Shown: piece by piece, positions 1 to 8,300 of the stretch
Position numbering within the stretch: position 1 is the first letter of the stretch
How the letters are laid out: each line of letters opens with the position of its first letter
NCBI GenBank assembly: GCA_023227695.1
Contig: JALNVE010000050.1
Span: forward strand, 1 to 13,125
Direction of reading: 5' to 3'
Origin: Paludibacteraceae bacterium
GTDB lineage: Bacteria; Bacteroidota; Bacteroidia; Bacteroidales; Paludibacteraceae
DNA length: 13,125 bases
The notes under the pieces: generated by a model
The model's database searches: none
Seen by the model: the letters and a program-made list of their open reading frames with translations, nothing else
What the model was told of the DNA's origin: nothing
Position numbers and translations under genes: made by a program

Positions 1-2
1 AG

Positions 3-87
3 CGGAGAGGGAGGGATTCGAACCCCCGGAACCTTTCGGTTCAGCGGTTTTCAAGACCGTCGCAATCGACCACTCTGCCACCTCTCC
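3..87 (-). tRNA. tRNA-Ser (anticodon TGA)
   Basis: Read on the minus strand this folds as a class II tRNA. The acceptor stem GGAGAGG (81-87) pairs with CCTCTCC (4-10). The anticodon loop is CTTGAAA, giving anticodon TGA, which reads UCA serine codons. The long variable arm has a GAACC/GGTTC stem with a GAAA loop, as expected for serine. The T loop is TTCGAAT. The discriminator base is G, the usual serine identity base. The CCA tail is not encoded, because the next bases are C-T. The outermost anticodon-stem pair is an A-C mismatch. It lies 47 bp downstream of tRNA-Lys and is probably cotranscribed with it from the promoter at 272-302. Confidence 0.96.
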
Positions 88-134
88 AATAAATGCTTTT
101 TTGTTACGTCACATTGCCTCTGCAATGCTTTGAG

Positions 135-207
135 TGACCCAGCAGGGGATCGAACCCTGGACCCACAGATTAAGAGTCTGTTGCTCTACCAGCTGAGCTA
201 CTGAGTC
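135..207 (-). tRNA. tRNA-Lys (anticodon CTT)
   Basis: On the minus strand, acceptor GACTCAG (201-207) pairs with CTGGGTC (136-142), with one G-T wobble. The anticodon arm is ACAGA-CTCTTAA-TCTGT, giving anticodon CTT, which reads AAG lysine codons. The T arm is CAGGG-TTCGATC-CCCTG and the discriminator is A. The length is 73 nt and CCA is not encoded. It is the first tRNA after the promoter at 272-302, with a leader of roughly 60 nt. The 47-nt spacer to tRNA-Ser holds a 6-bp hairpin (CATTGC/GCAATG, 112-127) with a 4-nt loop, which could mark precursor processing. Confidence 0.97.
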
Positions 208-271
208 GTTTCCTTTGGTTTGTCAAACCCCTTTTCGTCGTTTCAATCAGGTTGTTTTTGTTTGACGGGTG

Positions 272-302
272 CAAAGGTATGCGTTATTTTCTAAAATGCA
301 AA
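272..302 (-). promoter_or_regulatory. Bacteroidetes-type promoter of the tRNA-Lys/tRNA-Ser unit
   Basis: Minus-strand TTTG at 299-302 is followed after exactly 19 bases by TACCTTTG at 272-279. This matches the primary sigma-factor consensus of Bacteroidetes, TTTG-N19-TAnnTTTG. Transcription should start near 265-268 and run through tRNA-Lys and tRNA-Ser. It is the only promoter in the window with both boxes and ideal spacing, which fits a strongly expressed stable-RNA unit. Confidence 0.8.
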
Positions 303-369
303 ACTTTTGGATTGAATTTTATTATTTTTTTTAATAGAAAAGCCCCTGCTGATGCTATTTGCCTATGTT

Positions 370-1158
370 TTATTTGGTTACTAATCCATACTGGCTGAAG
401 TCGAATTTATCAAAAGCTTTTACTGCATAGTCGTAACCTATTTTATATATAAGATCAGCTTTAGAAGCATCAAACATGCCAAATTTTTTTGCTCGTTTTG
501 TTTCTATCACAAGGTCGCAAAATTCTTTCTGTTCAATAGTATTTCCGTTAACCGCAAGATGAAATATTCGCTCAGCTACATCCAAAACTCCGTCTGTTTT
601 TTTTATCGGAGAGGTTGGGTTGACATGAACACCGATAAGCAGATTGCATTCGTTTCTTAAAACTGAAGCTGGAAGATTGCAGAAAATGCCGCCATCTACG
701 TATTGCTTGCCATCTATTAACATAGGATTGAAAAAAAGAGGAACACTGGCTGAGGCTATTATACAGTCAACTAAATTTCCTGATTTAAAGTAAACGTTTT
801 TGCCGGAATTTAGTTCTGTGGCATTTATTATTAATGGAATTTTCAGGTCTTCGAAAGTTTTTGCAACAAGCATTTGGTCCAATTTCTTCCTTAGCTTTTC
901 AGAGCTTGCCAATCCTCCGTTTTTTGGAAGGTTGAATCTGACCATTTGGAAAAAAGTGTTCTTTTGTAGAAAACTGCGGATTTCCTCTGTGCTATGCCCA
1001 TCTGCGTATAAAGCGCCTATGATAGCTCCGGCACTAACACCTGAAATAATGTCGATTTTAATTCCTCTTTCTTCTAGAGCTTTTAATACTCCCAAGTGAG
1101 CTATGCCTTTTGTGCCACCACCACTGAGAGCCAAACCTACATTGTATTTTTTTGACAT
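370..1158 (-). CDS. Patatin-like phospholipase family protein (RssA/YlbK type)
   Basis: A 262-residue serine lipid acyl hydrolase of the patatin family, expected to cleave acyl esters through a Ser-Asp dyad. Visible motifs are the oxyanion loop GGGTKG (residues 13-18), the nucleophile elbow GVSAG (40-44, Ser42), the ASASVPLFF block (135-143) and the DGG motif (155-157) carrying the catalytic Asp155. There is no signal peptide or membrane segment and nothing beyond the patatin fold, so it resembles the short cytoplasmic bacterial RssA/YlbK group rather than secreted patatins with outer-membrane barrels. Both catalytic residues are present. It starts 42 bp downstream of the WecA-like gene on the same strand and is probably the second gene of that operon. 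No clear intrinsic terminator follows it before the tRNA promoter. The substrate cannot be deduced. Confidence 0.93.
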   Translation of the reverse strand: MSKKYNVGLALSGGGTKGIAHLGVLKALEERGIKIDIISGVSAGAIIGALYADGHSTEEIRSFLQKNTFFQMVRFNLPKNGGLASSEKLRKKLDQMLVAKTFEDLKIPLIINATELNSGKNVYFKSGNLVDCIIASASVPLFFNPMLIDGKQYVDGGIFCNLPASVLRNECNLLIGVHVNPTSPIKKTDGVLDVAERIFHLAVNGNTIEQKEFCDLVIETKRAKKFGMFDASKADLIYKIGYDYAVKAFDKFDFSQYGLVTK

Positions 1159-1200
1159 ATATTATGGAAGTTTTTGGTCTGACAAACCAATCTTTTATCT

Positions 1201-2274
1201 TTAGAATGTCTTCAACTTGTCTCGTTTGTAATGCTGAACCTGATTGTAATTTTTGGCTTGAACTTTATTTTTGCTGTTTTTTTTCTGCCAAGGGTATCTC
1301 TTTTCAACCCAATAAGCATAAATTAGGAAAATTGCAATGATGCAAGCACTTGCCGGAATTATCATCAAAGGGTTGCTGTGAGCATACCATACGCCTGCAA
1401 TGACAAACAGATTAAGGCATTGCTGAATGATCACTACTTGTTGGTGCGAAAATCCAGAAGAAACTAATCTGTGGAACATTTGGTTCTTGTGAGGAGTTAG
1501 AACGTTCTCTTTGTATATAATTCTTCTGATAAGCGTATATGATGTATCAAAGATAGCAACCATACAGACCATAACCCATAATACAATGGAAACGTTGTGC
1601 TCGTTTTGAAAATAAATTCCAAAAACGGCAAAGTTGAAGCCTAAAAAAGTACTTCCAGCGTCTCCCATGAAAATTTTAGCTTTTTGCCAATTGAGTTTCA
1701 AGAAACCGCCAATGCACGCAACAAGGAAAATCAATGGATTATCCGGAAATACCAAAAGTAAACTGATGATGCAGATACTGATGGATTCTGTTCCTAAGTT
1801 ACCATCTATTCCGTCGTAAAAATTAAATAGATTAATATACCATAAGAAGGCAATAAATGCTAATGTGTTAACAATTAAGGGAGAGGTGAGGGAGAAAGCG
1901 CCGAAATCTATTTGTGATAATCCTCCAAGAAAATACATGGATATCAGAATGGCAACAGTTTGTGTGATGAGTCTTATCCATGGAGACAATTGAATGGCGT
2001 CGTCTTTTACTCCAATAATCAATAAGAGTATTCCTGGAATTAGAGCATTGAAAAGATTGTCAGGCATCAACTCTGGATATGCTGCATATAAGAAAGATAT
2101 ACACATGTACCAACAAGCTACAATGGCAATGCCACCTCCAAGAGGAGTTATCTTTGTGTGGTAACTACGTTGATTAGGCATGTCCAATAATCTTTTCTTA
2201 ATGGCCCATTTCCTAATAATATAAGTAATGACCCAAGAAAGGAATAAGGAGATGAAAAATAAAATCCAAAGCAT
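1201..2274 (-). CDS. WecA/MraY-family undecaprenyl-phosphate sugar-1-phosphate transferase
   Basis: A 357-residue polytopic membrane enzyme of glycosyltransferase family 4. This family transfers a UDP-activated amino-sugar phosphate (typically GlcNAc-1-P) to undecaprenyl phosphate on the cytoplasmic face, which starts O-antigen, capsule or other lipid-linked glycans. Family motifs appear in order: RSYHTKITPLGGGIA (36-50), the Mg/polyprenyl-binding DD at 91-92, NLFNFYDGIDG (148-158) with the catalytic Asp pair, GDAGSTFLG (204-212), and HKNQMFHRL (262-270), equivalent to the His-rich loop that binds the nucleotide sugar. About ten or eleven hydrophobic segments are seen, followed by a Lys/Gln-rich cytoplasmic tail from about residue 324. 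The DMPNQRSYH segment and overall length favour WecA/TagO over MraY. No glycan cluster surrounds it, so the exact donor is unknown and no symbol is given. It is the first gene of a unit with the patatin gene. Confidence 0.92.
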   Translation of the reverse strand: MLWILFFISLFLSWVITYIIRKWAIKKRLLDMPNQRSYHTKITPLGGGIAIVACWYMCISFLYAAYPELMPDNLFNALIPGILLLIIGVKDDAIQLSPWIRLITQTVAILISMYFLGGLSQIDFGAFSLTSPLIVNTLAFIAFLWYINLFNFYDGIDGNLGTESISICIISLLLVFPDNPLIFLVACIGGFLKLNWQKAKIFMGDAGSTFLGFNFAVFGIYFQNEHNVSIVLWVMVCMVAIFDTSYTLIRRIIYKENVLTPHKNQMFHRLVSSGFSHQQVVIIQQCLNLFVIAGVWYAHSNPLMIIPASACIIAIFLIYAYWVEKRYPWQKKNSKNKVQAKNYNQVQHYKRDKLKTF

Positions 2275-2300
2275 TGCTATTATACATTTTTTATTAACTA

Positions 2301-2308
2301 CAAATATA
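2301..2308 (-). promoter_or_regulatory. Candidate -7 element for the WecA-like/patatin unit
   Basis: Minus-strand TATATTTG fits TAnnTTTG exactly and lies 26 bp upstream of the start codon at 2274, leaving a leader of about 20 nt. The -33 side is weak: no TTTG is found 19-21 bases upstream. No Shine-Dalgarno sequence precedes the start, as is normal for this phylum. The rest of 2309-2511 is T-rich spacer with no gene I can support. Confidence 0.5.
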
Positions 2309-2511
2309 CATAAAATGCATATTAACGTACATAAAAATTAACTATATCAGTTCACTTTTATTGTGTTCTATGTAGTATTAACTTTATTTATTTCTTTTTA
2401 TTGTCTCTTTGTGTTTTTTTTAAGCAAAAGATCTATTTTTCTAGATGTATTCGGTGTTTTTGATGTCTGATTTCAGCTTGTTTTTCAGATGTAGTTTTAT
2501 GGATAGACAAG

Positions 2512-2537
2512 AAAAAGGTCGACAGAAGTCGACCTTT
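2512..2537 (-). terminator. Rho-independent terminator of pfp
   Basis: The stem is AAAGGTCGAC (2514-2523) and GTCGACCTTT (2528-2537) with a 4-nt loop, 25 bp past the pfp stop. On the minus strand the hairpin runs into five T residues. The opposite arm also ends in a pyrimidine tract, so weak bidirectional action is possible. The GGTCGAC core is the same as in the terminator after the giant gene (12929-12966). Confidence 0.85.
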
Positions 2538-2561
2538 CTCTTTTATGATTGATTGTTTTGC

Positions 2562-4181
2562 TTATTTAGCACCAATCTCAAGCATTAATGTTTTAGTAGG
2601 CTGATCACATACTTCAGATGGACCGAAGTATTGGATAGGACCTGGATAAACATAGCTTGTGTTGATAGCCCAATCTGCACGATTGTCTGCCAATTTCTTG
2701 AACGGTGCACCGGTAAGTTCAACCAATGCCTTGCGGATAACTGGTTTCATCATACCGTTACGACGCTCCATGTTCATCATCATAGTGATAGGCACACCAC
2801 CAGCAATCCAATTTTCTGCATTTGCAGTAGTATTGCGGATCAATGACATGTAACCAGTCTTGCTGCTAGCGATAAGTTGAACTGCGTTAACTCCAAGAGA
2901 GTAGCAGTAGTCTGCGTCAAAGTTAGAAGGAGCTGCGCAACGTCCTTCGTAACCGAAGAAGTGACCAAGACCAGAGAACTTGCCTTTGAAAGTACCAGCA
3001 GCCTTCATGTCAGCAAGACGCTTCTTAACCATTTCGATAAGCAACTTCTCTGTTTCAATCAAAGAAACTTGTACGTTTCCGTGAGGGTCGCGCTCTAATG
3101 TTAATTGTTTAGCGATGCTTTCAGGAAGACTAGCGTAAACAGCTGCACTGTTAGGGTTCAATTTAGCAACAGCAGCCTTAACGTCTGATTCTTTTGCCAA
3201 AAGATCGTTTAACTCAGCGATAAGAACTTTCATTTCAGGGATGAACTCGATCAAACCTTCTGGAATAAGAACTACACCGAAGTTGTTTCCTTTTTCAGCA
3301 CGAGCGGCAACAGTTTCAGCAATGTTGTTTACGATTTGAGAAAGAGTCATCTTCTTAGCTTCTACCTCCTCAGAAACGATGCAGATGTTTGGTTGAGTTT
3401 GTAAACCGCACTCAAGAGCGATGTGTGAAGCTGAACGACCCATCAATTTGATGAAATGCCAGTATTTTTTTGCAGAGTTAGCATCACGCATGATGTTGCC
3501 GATAACCTCTGAATATACTTTACATGCAGTGTCGAAGCCGAAAGAAGTTTCGATCATATCGTTCTTCAAGTCACCATCAATCGTCTTAGGACAGCCGATT
3601 ACTTGGATGCCACATTTCTTTTGTAAGTAATACTCAGCAAGAACGCATGCGTTAGTGTTAGAGTCGTCACCACCGATGATAACCAATGCTTTGATACCTA
3701 GTTTATTGCAGATTTCGATTCCGCTGTCGAATTGAGATTGCTCTTCTAATTTAGTACGGCCAGAACCGATGATGTCGAAACCACCTGTGTTACGGTATTC
3801 GTCGATGATGCCTGAAGTCAACTCGATATATTTGTGGTCGATCAAACCGCTAGGACCACCTAGGAATCCATAAAGTTTGCAATCTTTGTTCAATGATTTG
3901 ATACCATCGAATAGACCAGAAATGACGTTGTGTCCGCCAGGAGCCTGACCACCAGAAAGAATAACACCAACGTTGATAGCAGGAAGTTGAACCTTCTTGT
4001 CAGATGAGTTGAAAGTTACAACTGGCATTCCGTAAGTGTTAGGGAATAACTTCTTGATTTCCTCTTGGTCTGCAACAGACTGAGTTGCTTTTCCTTCTTC
4101 CAAGGCAACTGCGCCTTTCAATGCCTTTGGCAATTTAGGCTGGTATGCAGCCCTTGCGATTTGCAATGCACTTTTTGTCAT
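2562..4181 (-). CDS. pfp: Diphosphate--fructose-6-phosphate 1-phosphotransferase (PPi-PFK, long form)
   Basis: This enzyme interconverts fructose 6-phosphate and fructose 1,6-bisphosphate using pyrophosphate instead of ATP. It is cytoplasmic and reversible in glycolysis/gluconeogenesis. The 539 residues match the long, plant-beta-like PPi-PFK group common in Bacteroidales. Motifs are GGQAPGGHN (77-85, phosphate loop), GGDDSNTNA (170-178) with Asp173 where ATP enzymes have Gly, PKTIDGDLKND (198-208) with Lys199, MGRSASHIALECGLQ (247-261, sugar phosphate binding), IPEGLIEFIPE (306-316) and the GYEGRCAAPS region (from 410). Asp173 plus Lys199 is the known signature of PPi rather than ATP use. 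The codon bias favours C-ending codons more than the giant gene does, as expected for high expression. It is monocistronic, with its own terminator at 2512-2537 and a divergent 1.07-kb upstream region. No convincing promoter was found; AAATTTTG (4226-4233, minus strand) is the nearest -7 match. Confidence 0.97.
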   Translation of the reverse strand: MTKSALQIARAAYQPKLPKALKGAVALEEGKATQSVADQEEIKKLFPNTYGMPVVTFNSSDKKVQLPAINVGVILSGGQAPGGHNVISGLFDGIKSLNKDCKLYGFLGGPSGLIDHKYIELTSGIIDEYRNTGGFDIIGSGRTKLEEQSQFDSGIEICNKLGIKALVIIGGDDSNTNACVLAEYYLQKKCGIQVIGCPKTIDGDLKNDMIETSFGFDTACKVYSEVIGNIMRDANSAKKYWHFIKLMGRSASHIALECGLQTQPNICIVSEEVEAKKMTLSQIVNNIAETVAARAEKGNNFGVVLIPEGLIEFIPEMKVLIAELNDLLAKESDVKAAVAKLNPNSAAVYASLPESIAKQLTLERDPHGNVQVSLIETEKLLIEMVKKRLADMKAAGTFKGKFSGLGHFFGYEGRCAAPSNFDADYCYSLGVNAVQLIASSKTGYMSLIRNTTANAENWIAGGVPITMMMNMERRNGMMKPVIRKALVELTGAPFKKLADNRADWAINTSYVYPGPIQYFGPSEVCDQPTKTLMLEIGAK

Positions 4182-4228
4182 TGTTATTTATTATTTTAAT
4201 TTAAACTTAGAATCTTCTCAATCTTCAA

Positions 4229-4646
4229 AATTTACGCAAAATTGCTAAAATATTTTCTTTTATCAAACAAAAAATCGTATTGATGAAACAGAATGCTATT
4301 ATTGATGTTGAAAAAAGTTGAATTTGTTTGACTTAGAGTGCATTTGTGCTTTGAATGAATAGGAGAGAAAAACGGATCATGGATAAAATGTGCGTGGGCA
4401 GTTTTTATCCATAAAATAGTTTTATTTTTTTTAGTTATTTTTCGGGTTGTTTCGAGAATGATAGTTTGCTATCTTATTAAATCTAATTGTAAAAAAGAAC
4501 AAAAAGATTATCGGACAACTGTGATTTGGTTTTTATATAAAATTTGTCTGTTTGAAATTGAAAATAGCCTTTAAACAATAAAACCAGATGACATTATTTT
4601 ATCCGTTATTTTTTACAAATAATCCATCTTGCTTTTTGCGTAAATT
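4229..4646. repeat. 13-bp inverted repeat pair flanking the intergenic core
   Basis: AATTTACGCAAAA (4229-4241) recurs as its exact reverse complement TTTTGCGTAAATT (4634-4646). Each copy therefore reads TTTTGCGTAAATT toward its own gene: the left copy toward pfp, 48 bp from its start codon, and the right copy toward the giant gene. This could be a shared regulator site in a divergent region. It may also be chance in AT-rich DNA, although the GCG core makes that less likely than for a pure A/T word. Confidence 0.4.
4379..4412. repeat. Hairpin with 10-bp perfect stem
   Basis: ATGGATAAAA (4379-4388) pairs perfectly with TTTTATCCAT (4403-4412). The 14-nt loop can add a 2x2 internal mismatch and a TGC/GCA cap around GTGG. 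It lies about 200 bp upstream of pfp. A T-rich tract follows on the plus strand, but about 10 nt away and after A-rich bases, so it is a poor intrinsic terminator. It could be an operator or an RNA structure. Confidence 0.4.
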
Positions 4647-4842
4647 AACATAGTTACTAGGTTTTTGAGTTAGATTCAGAAAAAAATATTTAATGTGAAT
4701 GTTGTTGTTTTCAGTGACTTATCATGTTAGTAAGTACGTGTTAGTCATTCTTGTGAAAATAAAATGTATTTAGTTTAAATAGTTTCAAAGAAAATGTCTC
4801 AAAAAAAAACCTAATTTGTTTTAAATATTAGAATATTATCTT

Positions 4843-4850
4843 TAGATTTG
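4843..4850 (+). promoter_or_regulatory. Possible -7 element upstream of the giant gene
   Basis: TAGATTTG is the only exact plus-strand TAnnTTTG I found in 4182-5254. A TTTG lies upstream at 4815-4818, but the 24-base spacing is longer than the usual 19-21. If used, it would give a leader of about 400 nt before 5255. Closer near-matches (TTATTTTG at 5230-5237, AAAGTTTG at 5243-5250) each miss one base and would leave almost no leader. Confidence 0.25.
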
Positions 4851-5254
4851 TGGCGATAATACAGTAGAATAGACAGAAAGTGAGAGTTGGTTATGTCACT
4901 TTTATAAAAACACGTTCCTTTGGTGCTGTTGATTTGCCTTTGGCGGTTTGTGTTGTCTAATTTGGTTGTTTAAATATTTTGCACAAATAGCCATAAAATA
5001 GAAAGACAATAATTGTGCCAAAGTTTGAGGTGAGAACAAATTTTTACGATAACAAGAGTTTAGGTTGATGTTTTATATGATGGGTTTTCAACGTTTGTAA
5101 GTACTAGTTAGTGAAAAAATGTTCGTTGTTAAAGTGTTTTTGTTGAGTGTGTTAATCTTATATTATAAACAGAGATTGAATAAGAATTCAAAGTTTTATA
5201 GAGCTTTCTTAGGTCTGTTTTTTTTATAGTTATTTTGTCTAAAAAGTTTGATAT

Positions 5255-5335
5255 ATGAGAATTTTGATTGTGTTGAGAGTTAGAATAACGGTGTTATTAG
5301 CCTCATTCTTTGTGCTGTCGTTGCCGGTTTTTTCT
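5255..5335 (+). other. Signal peptide of the giant protein
   Basis: Residues 1-27 have Arg at 2, 8 and 10, a hydrophobic core (TVLLASFFVLSLPV, 12-25) and a small residue before the predicted cut after Ser27. The mature protein would begin with Gln28. T9SS cargo often has Gln at this position, which can be cyclised to pyroglutamate after Sec export. Confidence 0.85.
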
Positions 5336-8300
5336 CAAGTTGGTTCTGACCCATTTGAGAACATGACTCTTTCGTTGGTTGATAATTCGATTCATTTGGC
5401 TTGTCCTGATGATCCACTTTTGTTTAGTGTTGACAATGTGGAGCCAGTAGATCAACCAGCAACAGAGAGATATACATTTTTTTGGTCTACTTCAGCTGAT
5501 AGTATTACTTGGAAACCAGTAGGAAATTATCAGAATTCTTTTACATATTCACAGAATATGACTAATGCATCTTTTTATATAAAGGTAGATGCTTCTTATT
5601 ATTCAATGGATCCTCAACCTAAATTCACTAAGAGTTTAGGCATGAAAATCTCTTTGGCTTCTAATTGTTTACAAAAAGTTTGTCGTCAAACTACTACAGG
5701 AGACTATTTTAATGGTACTGATTTTGATAGAGAAGATTCACTAAACACTACTATTGATTGGAATACTGTTCCTCCAGGAAACTTGAAACAATATTTTTCG
5801 GATCAAGGCATTATTTTTAAAGCTAAATCTGGAGCGATTATGAATCAGAACGAGTTGGGTTATTCTTTATACATAGATGATTCCTTAAATGTAAATCCTC
5901 GTAATCATTTCTTTGTAAAACAAGGTAACATTAATGAAAGTTTCTTCTCAATTACATTTCCTAATAGTTTGTACAGAGGTAAAACTTATCGTTTTACTAT
6001 GCGTTTTTATTTGATTGTTCCTAAAACATGTACCACTTGGGATCCCAATGCTAGTATTATGTCAAGAACGGGCCATGGTACGGCAACTACAGATATGATG
6101 GATGTTGATGTTTATAAGGAGTATAAAGTTGGGGATCAGACTAGAAGTACTTTGATTACGAGTCATTTTGAGGCAAAAGGATCAGATGTGGCTCGTTATA
6201 AATTTTATTCAGATGTTCAAAGTTATATAACAGCAGGTGAAGATAATATTTTTAGAATAGAGATGGTTTACTATGGCCTCATGCCTGCTGATGTAACTGC
6301 AAATTATACATTCGAACCTTATTTCGAACAGTTTCCTACATGTGCTACTGTGGCCGTTGACTATATTAGTGCCGAGGCTGCTTCTGTCTGTGTTTCTCCA
6401 CGATCAGCATGTGTAGGTAACGAAATTCTTGTTAAGGCAGCAGGTTTCCCTCGTAATGCTAATTATCAATGGATAAAATACACAAATTCTACATATTCAA
6501 CAGTAGAGCCATGGTCTGAATATGTACCAAGTGTACCTGAGGTTACTTATAATTTGGATCAGTTTAATCAGAAACATGAAGCTAAAGTTGTTATGATGAA
6601 ACCAGGTGTTTTCTATTATAGTGTTACTGATGGAAAAGATACGATCAAATTCTCTTTGGTTGGTACGGAGTGTGGAAATTCTGTTTGTCCCGATATCAAA
6701 GGAGATTCCAATATATGTGTACCTCAATTCCCTTATTCTCTGAATTATCAATTGGAAAATGAAAATGTGCTGGATTGGTTAGGTCAGTTTGGTGTAGATT
6801 ATACTTATGTATGGGATTTAGTTGCTCCTAATGGATTGAAAAGTGATCGCACAAAAGTTTATTTGGATGAAGCTGTTGATCATAAAACAGCTGCAATTCG
6901 TGTGGAGCAAGGTGCTTTGATGAGCGACTCTTTTCCTACAGATCAAAGTTATAAGCTGGTTTTGTCTGCTTATAAATTAATTAGTGGTCAGTTGAATGCA
7001 TTTCCAGAATGTACAGATACGATGACTTTGTGGGTATATGATCAACCTAATATTTCTAGTATGAAGTTGACCACACAACAAGGTTATGATTCTATTTGTG
7101 CAGCCATGGCATCAGATACGATTCTTATCAATAATGCGGATGCTGTAAAAGGAAAAGGTTATATCTGGAATTGGACAGGTGCAACAATGGGAACGGATAG
7201 TAGCTTTGTTAATATCAATAATTTCAATAAAAGCTCGCTTTGTGATGCTTCTGTCAATAATTATCCTATAAAGTTGGAGATTGTAAATGGAGTTTGTAAG
7301 GCAACGCTGAATGATACATTCTATGTTCATACGCCTGATGCTCCTGAAATGTATTGTGATGATCTTTCAGAAGATACCATATATCATTTGTCTCCATCAA
7401 GTTTGGATACTATCATTAACTTGCCAATTCCTAATTTTAAGACAAGTTGTGATGAAAATCCAAAGTTGACTATCAACATGCATTATGTTGCAAAAGAGAC
7501 AGCTCACAGTTTGGATTCAATAATCACTCTAGCTGCATCAGATTTGATAAATCCGTTAGATGGTTCTTTTAAAAAGATACCGTTCCAGGCTCATGCTGGT
7601 GATCTTTATTTAAACTATACATTGACAGATGGTTGTGGTAAAACAGACAAATGTGATGTTTCTGTAGAGATAACAGACACAACAAAACCTTTTATCAACT
7701 GTGATTTGATTAATGATCATACAGTTAATATTTCTACACAAAAAGGTTGTCAGGCAGTTCCTGGTGATTCTGATGTTTTCAAAATAATTGAACCACCTAT
7801 CTTACCTGATGAAAACTTTAAGGATACTGTTATTTTAATTACTGGAGTTTATGAAGGTAGAACCAATGTAACTCCTCCATCTATGACAGTAGTTGATCCT
7901 GGTGTTGATATTAGTAAATATACAAAGGAGAATGATCTGAATGATCCATACGATATAGGTACTACCTTTATTTTGTGGAGTTTTACAGATCCTTCAGGCA
8001 ATGTAACTTATTGTCATAACAAAGTGGTGGTTTTGAATGACCGTCCTGTGTTTATTTGTGATTCATTGTTAGCTATTCGTTCTTCGGTAAATAAGAATCC
8101 GCAAAGAGAATATGCTTATGCATCAGCTCAACCGCAAGGAACTAGAAATCCGGATACTGAATATGTTTTGGAAAATGTATTGAAGATACCTACTGTTTCT
8201 GATCTTCAGTGTGATAAGGCTGCAATAGTTCTTACTATTAAATACACAGGCGAATATGTTGATGAAGATGGTAATGTTTTGGGTACTGTGACCGATTCTA

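Larger units (their letters stand above)
4182..5254. other. Long AT-rich divergent intergenic region without a supported gene
   Basis: About 1.07 kb between the divergent pfp and giant-protein genes. Frames on both strands are broken by frequent stops. The longest short ORFs I traced are 36 codons (5119-5229, plus), 24 codons (4699-4773, plus) and 19 codons (4355-4414, plus), none with a recognisable product. The region does hold a 10-bp hairpin (4379-4412), a 13-bp inverted pair (4229-4241 with 4634-4646) and an exact TAnnTTTG (4843-4850, plus). No tRNA-like fold or rRNA is visible. A long leader or a small RNA upstream of the giant gene is possible but not shown by the sequence. Confidence 0.7.

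Noticed and set aside
300..369. Possible intrinsic terminator after the patatin gene
   Set aside because: Only a few G-C pairs can form near 340-355 and no clean T-run follows, so I do not call one.
2445..2552. 35-codon plus-strand frame between the WecA-like gene and pfp
   Set aside because: It runs straight through the pfp terminator hairpin and has no promoter or recognisable product; a chance frame.
4355..4414. 19-codon plus-strand frame (starting MNRREKRIMDK) over the 4379-4412 hairpin
   Set aside because: Too short and without a downstream gene it could lead; the hairpin alone explains the pattern.
4699..4773. 24-codon plus-strand frame in the intergenic region
   Set aside because: No promoter, no recognisable features; expected by chance in T-rich DNA.
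4981..5018. GCACAA/TTGTGC inverted repeat
   Set aside because: Only 6 bp with a 26-nt loop; not distinguishable from chance.
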